Origin: UBA10205 sp035289625
GTDB lineage: Archaea > Iainarchaeota > Iainarchaeia > Iainarchaeales > Iainarchaeaceae
Assembly: GCA_035289625.1 (NCBI GenBank)
Contig: DATDWP010000020.1
Location: forward strand, 1 to 43,011
DNA: 43,011 nucleotides
Reading direction: 5' to 3'
The translations under genes and the position numbers were made by a program. How positions within the stretch are numbered: the stretch's first letter is position 1; every line of letters starts with the position of its first letter. Positions 40,016 to 43,011 of this stretch are shown one piece after another. The notes under the pieces were generated by a model, which had not been told where the DNA came from, searched no databases, and worked only from the letters and a program-made list of their open reading frames with translations.

Positions 40016-40378
40016 TTATGCCGATGTTTTTAGGTCTATTTGTATTGAATCATAATTTACTTGCGCATAGACATTTTTGCCGGATTTTTTCAGGTCTACA
40101 AAACCGATTGCTTCAAGTTCATGCAAATCCCTGCTGACTGCCTCTTTTTTCCTCTCTAGCTCTATCGCGATTTTTGTCACGCTCTGCCCTGTGACATCTG
40201 AGAGATATTTGAGGAGCTGTAATTTTTTTGCCGAGAGTATTGAACTGAATTGTTCTATGTTTTTGAAGTAAACTACTTTGCGCGGGAATTTGCCCACATT
40301 TTTTGGGTTGCCAAGTTTATCCATATCGCGCAGCGTGTTGGCGCCTATTTTTATTACAAGTTTTTTCATATTAACCAT
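40016..40378 (-). CDS. Winged-helix transcriptional regulator
   Basis: The 120-residue protein has a helix-turn-helix region at about residues 50-98. ILSAKKLQLLKYLSDVTGQS leads to KIAIELERKKEAVSRDLHEL, then a wing (GFVDLKKSGKNVYAQV). This is the archaeal ArsR/MarR-like type seen in small putative regulators (HVO_A0114-like). The N-terminus KKLVIKIGANT is extended relative to a bare winged helix. ATGs at 40378 and 40369 are both possible. It is divergent from the ATPase gene, so it may control that promoter, which is dense in inverted repeats. A ligand or target is not evident. Confidence 0.75.
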   Translation of the reverse strand: MVNMKKLVIKIGANTLRDMDKLGNPKNVGKFPRKVVYFKNIEQFSSILSAKKLQLLKYLSDVTGQSVTKIAIELERKKEAVSRDLHELEAIGFVDLKKSGKNVYAQVNYDSIQIDLKTSA

Positions 40379-40581
40379 TATAACCTAGCAGGGCATGAAA
40401 TTCCCTTATTTTGCCCAAATCTACACCATAAACAGTTAACTCTCCACGTTAATAAAAATCTTTGGCGCTTGACTTTTGTTAATGGTTTTTGTTGAAATGC
40501 CGACACCCTAAAACCGTTCACCTTGGAAATCTTCAGTATGGCATATAATCCAGATAATTGCCCATTAGACTATGCGCCCTA

Positions 40582-40636
40582 CAGGAAACAGTTTTCTACT
40601 TAAATGTTTCCTTCAGGAAACACTTATATAGTGTTT
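40582..40636. promoter_or_regulatory. Inverted and direct repeats in the ATPase promoter
   Basis: GTTTCCT-TC-AGGAAAC (40606-40621) and AAACACT-TATAT-AGTGTTT (40618-40636) are perfect inverted repeats with 7-base arms. They overlap by four bases. CAGGAAACA occurs at 40582-40590 and 40614-40622. The second dyad encloses the TATA-like TTATATA (40624-40630), centred 27 bases before the ATG at 40654. A repressor site is likely. Confidence 0.55.
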
Positions 40637-40653
40637 GGCCGTTAATTATTGCT

Positions 40654-41928
40654 ATGTACCGTGATGTTTTCAAGCGGATAGTTGCCGAGTGGCTGGAGAG
40701 GCCTTTGCCAGAACTTATCAGGAGAAATATTGAATTAAAGCCGGATAAGGAGAACATTAATGCAGTAATAGGCCCAAGAAGAGTCGGCAAAACATCCTTA
40801 ATGTTATATACGGCAAAAGGCCTGCTTGGCAAGTTAAGGAAGGAGGAAATTTTATTTGTTGATTTTGAAGACAACCGGCTCGCAGGCATTTCCTCACCAG
40901 AGCTTGATGAGTTATTCGTGGCTCATAGGGAAGTTACCGGCATAGAGCCGAAGTACCTTTTTTTTGATGAGGTGCAACAGGCGCCGGGCTGGAGCAAGTT
41001 CATAAGAAGGCTACACAACTCCGGGAAATATTGCATTGTGGTGAGCGGTTCCTCTTCAAAGCTTTTGAGCATGGAAATAGCCACCGAGCTGCGTGGCAGG
41101 TACAAGAGCACTTTAATGCTCCCTTTTTCATTCAAGGAGTTCCTTGCCCTAAAAGGGTTTACGTATGATGGAAAAGTGCAGTTCAGTGAAAAGAAAGGCC
41201 TTCTACTCAGATTGCTTGAGGAGTACATGTCCTATGGCGGGTTTCCGCTGGTGGCAAAAAGCGACTTGAATGGAAAAAAAGACCTGGTTAGGTCCTATTA
41301 TGAGACAGTATTCTACAAGGACATTGTTGAGCGCTACAAAGTCAAGAACATTGACATAATGGAGGCTCTCATGGGCCATGCCATGGACAATAATTCCACC
41401 ATGTTTTCGGTTACCTCATTTTGGAAAGTGCTCAAGCAGAAAGGCATAAAGACAAGCAAAAAGACCGTTTCACTCTACCTAAAGTACCTTGAGGATGCAT
41501 TCTTTGTATTTTCCTCGCAAAAATTCTCTTACTCATCAAAAGTCCGTTCCCTCAACCCCAAAAAAATTTATTTGTCCGACAATTCATTCCAAATATTTCT
41601 CTCCACAAACTTTAGCCCCGACAGGGGAAAACTCCTTGAAGCGGTTGTAATGCAGGAGCTGAAGAGAAGGAACTCCCAGATTTTCTATTTCAAGGAAAAA
41701 AAGGAATGCGACTTCATAATAAAGAACGGGCGGCAACTTGCGGCATTGCAGGCAACCTATGAACTAAATCCGGGAAATAGGGAAAGGGAAACCGCCGGAT
41801 TATTGGAAGCACTTGGCAAACTAAAAACCAGAAAGGGGACAATACTCACTTTCGACCAGGAAGAAGAAATAAAATCCGGAGGGAAAAAAATAGCGGTAAC
41901 GCCTATATGGAAATGGCTCTTGGGGTGA
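40654..41928 (+). CDS. AAA ATPase with DUF4143-type C-terminus
   Basis: The protein (424 residues from the ATG at 40654) is an archaeal/bacterial AAA_14 plus DUF4143 ATPase. Walker A is VIGPRRVGKTS (38-48) and Walker B is YLFFDEVQ (101-108). A VVSGSSSKLLS sensor segment and LPFSFKEFLALKG follow. The C-terminal half has YLKYLEDAFFVF and a nuclease-like AVVMQELKRRNSQIFYF-KEKKECDFII region. In DUF4143 the last part resembles PD-(D/E)xK; here the EVK position reads LQA, so catalysis is doubtful. Such ATPases occur in many copies in archaea and are of unknown function. Its higher GC codon use suggests transfer. Confidence 0.88.
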   Translation: MYRDVFKRIVAEWLERPLPELIRRNIELKPDKENINAVIGPRRVGKTSLMLYTAKGLLGKLRKEEILFVDFEDNRLAGISSPELDELFVAHREVTGIEPKYLFFDEVQQAPGWSKFIRRLHNSGKYCIVVSGSSSKLLSMEIATELRGRYKSTLMLPFSFKEFLALKGFTYDGKVQFSEKKGLLLRLLEEYMSYGGFPLVAKSDLNGKKDLVRSYYETVFYKDIVERYKVKNIDIMEALMGHAMDNNSTMFSVTSFWKVLKQKGIKTSKKTVSLYLKYLEDAFFVFSSQKFSYSSKVRSLNPKKIYLSDNSFQIFLSTNFSPDRGKLLEAVVMQELKRRNSQIFYFKEKKECDFIIKNGRQLAALQATYELNPGNRERETAGLLEALGKLKTRKGTILTFDQEEEIKSGGKKIAVTPIWKWLLG

Positions 41929-42010
41929 ACCGGGTTTTGCGCACCTAAACAATGATTATGAAAATTATTTTGCCTGAAGGTTTTAAAAATCCGGCAACCC
42001 GGAATATGGT

Positions 42011-43011
42011 TTATTTTCTTATTATTAGTTTTCCTAGTTTTTGGATTATTAGTTGGTGTCGGTTGGTTGGTTTTATTCGCAGGATTGCTTTTTTTGTTGG
42101 TTGGAGTTCGAGTCCGCTGCTTGAAAGAATTGTTAGTGAGCCGTTGCGTAAGTCAAAATTGTTTCCAACCCGCGCAACCATTGTGTCCTTGTACAAATTA
42201 TTGACATCGGTTGCGGTGAGCGCGCGGTTGTAGATGCGCACGTCGTCGATGGAGCCGGAGAAATATTCAGAGCCATTTGAATAAGCTCCGATTGATAGTT
42301 TTTGATCATTTGTGCGTATTAAACCGGTATGACTTGTATTATCAATTTCGGTACCGTTCCAATACAACCTAATGGTGCTACCATTGTAGGTACCAACCAA
42401 ATGAACCCATGTGCCAATCGGCAGATGATCTAACGTGGAAGCAATAGCACTTTGATTGCTTGCGTTCCTAATGCCCAAATAAGTAGAAGCACCATCGTTT
42501 GAAGGCCCTTGAGAAAGATAGTATGTAAGATCATCACTATTACCCTTCACAACAATTTTTTTGTAGGAATTTTGTGATGCTACATTTACCCACGTGCTCA
42601 CCGTGATCTCTGATGTGATATCAAGCAAACTTGAGTCCGCAATAGTCACAGTATCATCACTCCCATCAAATTGTAGTGCTCCGCCTAGTTTTCCGTTTGT
42701 TATCCGCACAGGCCCAGAGGTAAGGTTTCCATCGTTTCCATTCCCACTAAAATCTTTTGCAATTGCTCCTCTTCCTTCGTCAAATTTCCATTGCCCCACT
42801 AAATTTTGATCATAATTAGTTCCAAGTTCGCAAGTAGTGTTCCCATCAATTATCCAATCAGTTCCCGAAGCACTCGGCGGCTGACAAAAATACAATTGGT
42901 TGACATCACCAGCAGACAGAGCACGATTGTACACGCGGACTTCATCGATACCGCCACGCCAAAAATATGAACCGCTTGACCATTGCCCAATGATAAGGTT
43001 TGCATCATAAT
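42011..43011 (-). CDS. LamG-repeat surface protein, C-terminal part
   Basis: The frame is open from the right edge, so the N-terminus is missing. It contains the end of one LamG/concanavalin-like domain (WRGGIDEVRVYNRALSAGDV), then a linker with WIIDGNTTCELG. A full second LamG domain follows (LVGQWKFDEGRG, KDFSGNGNDG, GGALQFDGSDDTVTI, SIDDVRIYNRALTATDV). These beta-sandwich modules bind glycans or act as adhesion spacers on exported proteins. The last 35 residues change to a basic non-LamG sequence. The -1/+1 frame instead continues as a Thr/Pro/Asn/Lys-rich tail to a stop at 41945, so a frameshift near the end is possible. Confidence 0.85.
   Translation of the reverse strand, partial: YDANLIIGQWSSGSYFWRGGIDEVRVYNRALSAGDVNQLYFCQPPSASGTDWIIDGNTTCELGTNYDQNLVGQWKFDEGRGAIAKDFSGNGNDGNLTSGPVRITNGKLGGALQFDGSDDTVTIADSSLLDITSEITVSTWVNVASQNSYKKIVVKGNSDDLTYYLSQGPSNDGASTYLGIRNASNQSAIASTLDHLPIGTWVHLVGTYNGSTIRLYWNGTEIDNTSHTGLIRTNDQKLSIGAYSNGSEYFSGSIDDVRIYNRALTATDVNNLYKDTMVARVGNNFDLRNGSLTILSSSGLELQPTKKAILRIKPTNRHQLIIQKLGKLIIRK

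Noticed and set aside
40536..40580. Minus-strand sequence GGGCGCATAGTCTAATGGG resembling the 5' end and D-arm of a tRNA
   Set aside because: No matching acceptor 3' strand, anticodon stem or TTCRA-type T-arm can be formed in the next 100 bases. At most a remnant; not annotated as a tRNA.
41952..42233. Plus-strand frame across the end of the LamG gene
   Set aside because: It overlaps the LamG C-terminus and has low-complexity character; it reads as the antisense of the Thr/Asn-rich tail.
1..43011. CRISPR arrays, insertion sequences with transposases, rRNA genes
   Set aside because: No regularly spaced repeats, no transposase or integrase motifs and no rRNA signatures were seen on either strand.

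Overview
The window reads as archaeal chromosome, inferred from promoter architecture and gene types rather than from any rRNA. Many first genes have an AT-rich TATA-like box centred 25-27 bases upstream of the start codon, which implies leaderless mRNAs. Internal genes are joined by 4-base ATGA/GTGA/TTGA overlaps or by GG-rich Shine-Dalgarno sequences. The transketolase is split in two, and the single tRNA encodes its own CCA end. Several enzymes are bacterial in type (P-loop shikimate kinase, NAD-type 3-dehydroquinate synthase, fused TrpC-TrpF, DUF4256). A DPANN-like or similar archaeon that acquired bacterial anabolic genes would fit, but the lineage cannot be fixed from this sequence.

Layout. 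1-1250: end of ilvE, then ilvC (branched-chain amino acids). 1314-2315: an unrecognised protein. 2567-6465: pheA, the two transketolase subunits and DAHP synthase, which supply erythrose 4-phosphate, commit it to the shikimate pathway and make phenylpyruvate. 6540-10205: a DUF4258/DUF2283 toxin-antitoxin-like pair, a histidine phosphatase, DUF4256 on the minus strand, glutamate dehydrogenase and DUF1801. 10483-10558: tRNA-Trp(CCA). 10629-22665: a twelve-gene operon trpE-G-D-CF-B-A-aroA-K-B-D-E-C with almost no intergenic DNA. With the pheA cluster it encodes every step from erythrose 4-phosphate and PEP to chorismate, tryptophan and phenylpyruvate. Prephenate dehydrogenase (tyrosine branch) is not here.

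22716-25592: a PEPCK/HPr-kinase-like P-loop protein followed by a fold-type II PLP enzyme, an unassigned pair. 25593-29461: a palindromic insert with a duplicated gene end, small genes, RidA and a cupredoxin lipoprotein sharing one symmetric TATA box, a NikR-like regulator divergent from a ZIP transporter, an alkyltransferase and a thioredoxin-fold protein. 29463-34266 (minus): carA and carB with an unknown gene translationally coupled between them. 34384-40378 (minus): a small unknown, a CPA2 cation/proton antiporter with a TrkA-N domain, a CaCA exchanger, cysS, a zinc ribbon, a YIP1-like membrane protein and a winged-helix regulator. 40654-41928: an AAA ATPase of the DUF4143 type. 42011-43011: the C-terminal part of a LamG-repeat surface protein running off the right edge.

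Most worth following up: the kinase-like/PLP enzyme pair, the gene between carA and carB, the tRNA-Trp next to the trp operon, the NikR-like/ZIP divergent promoter with a dyad over the TATA box, and the symmetric shared TATA box at 26585-26598.
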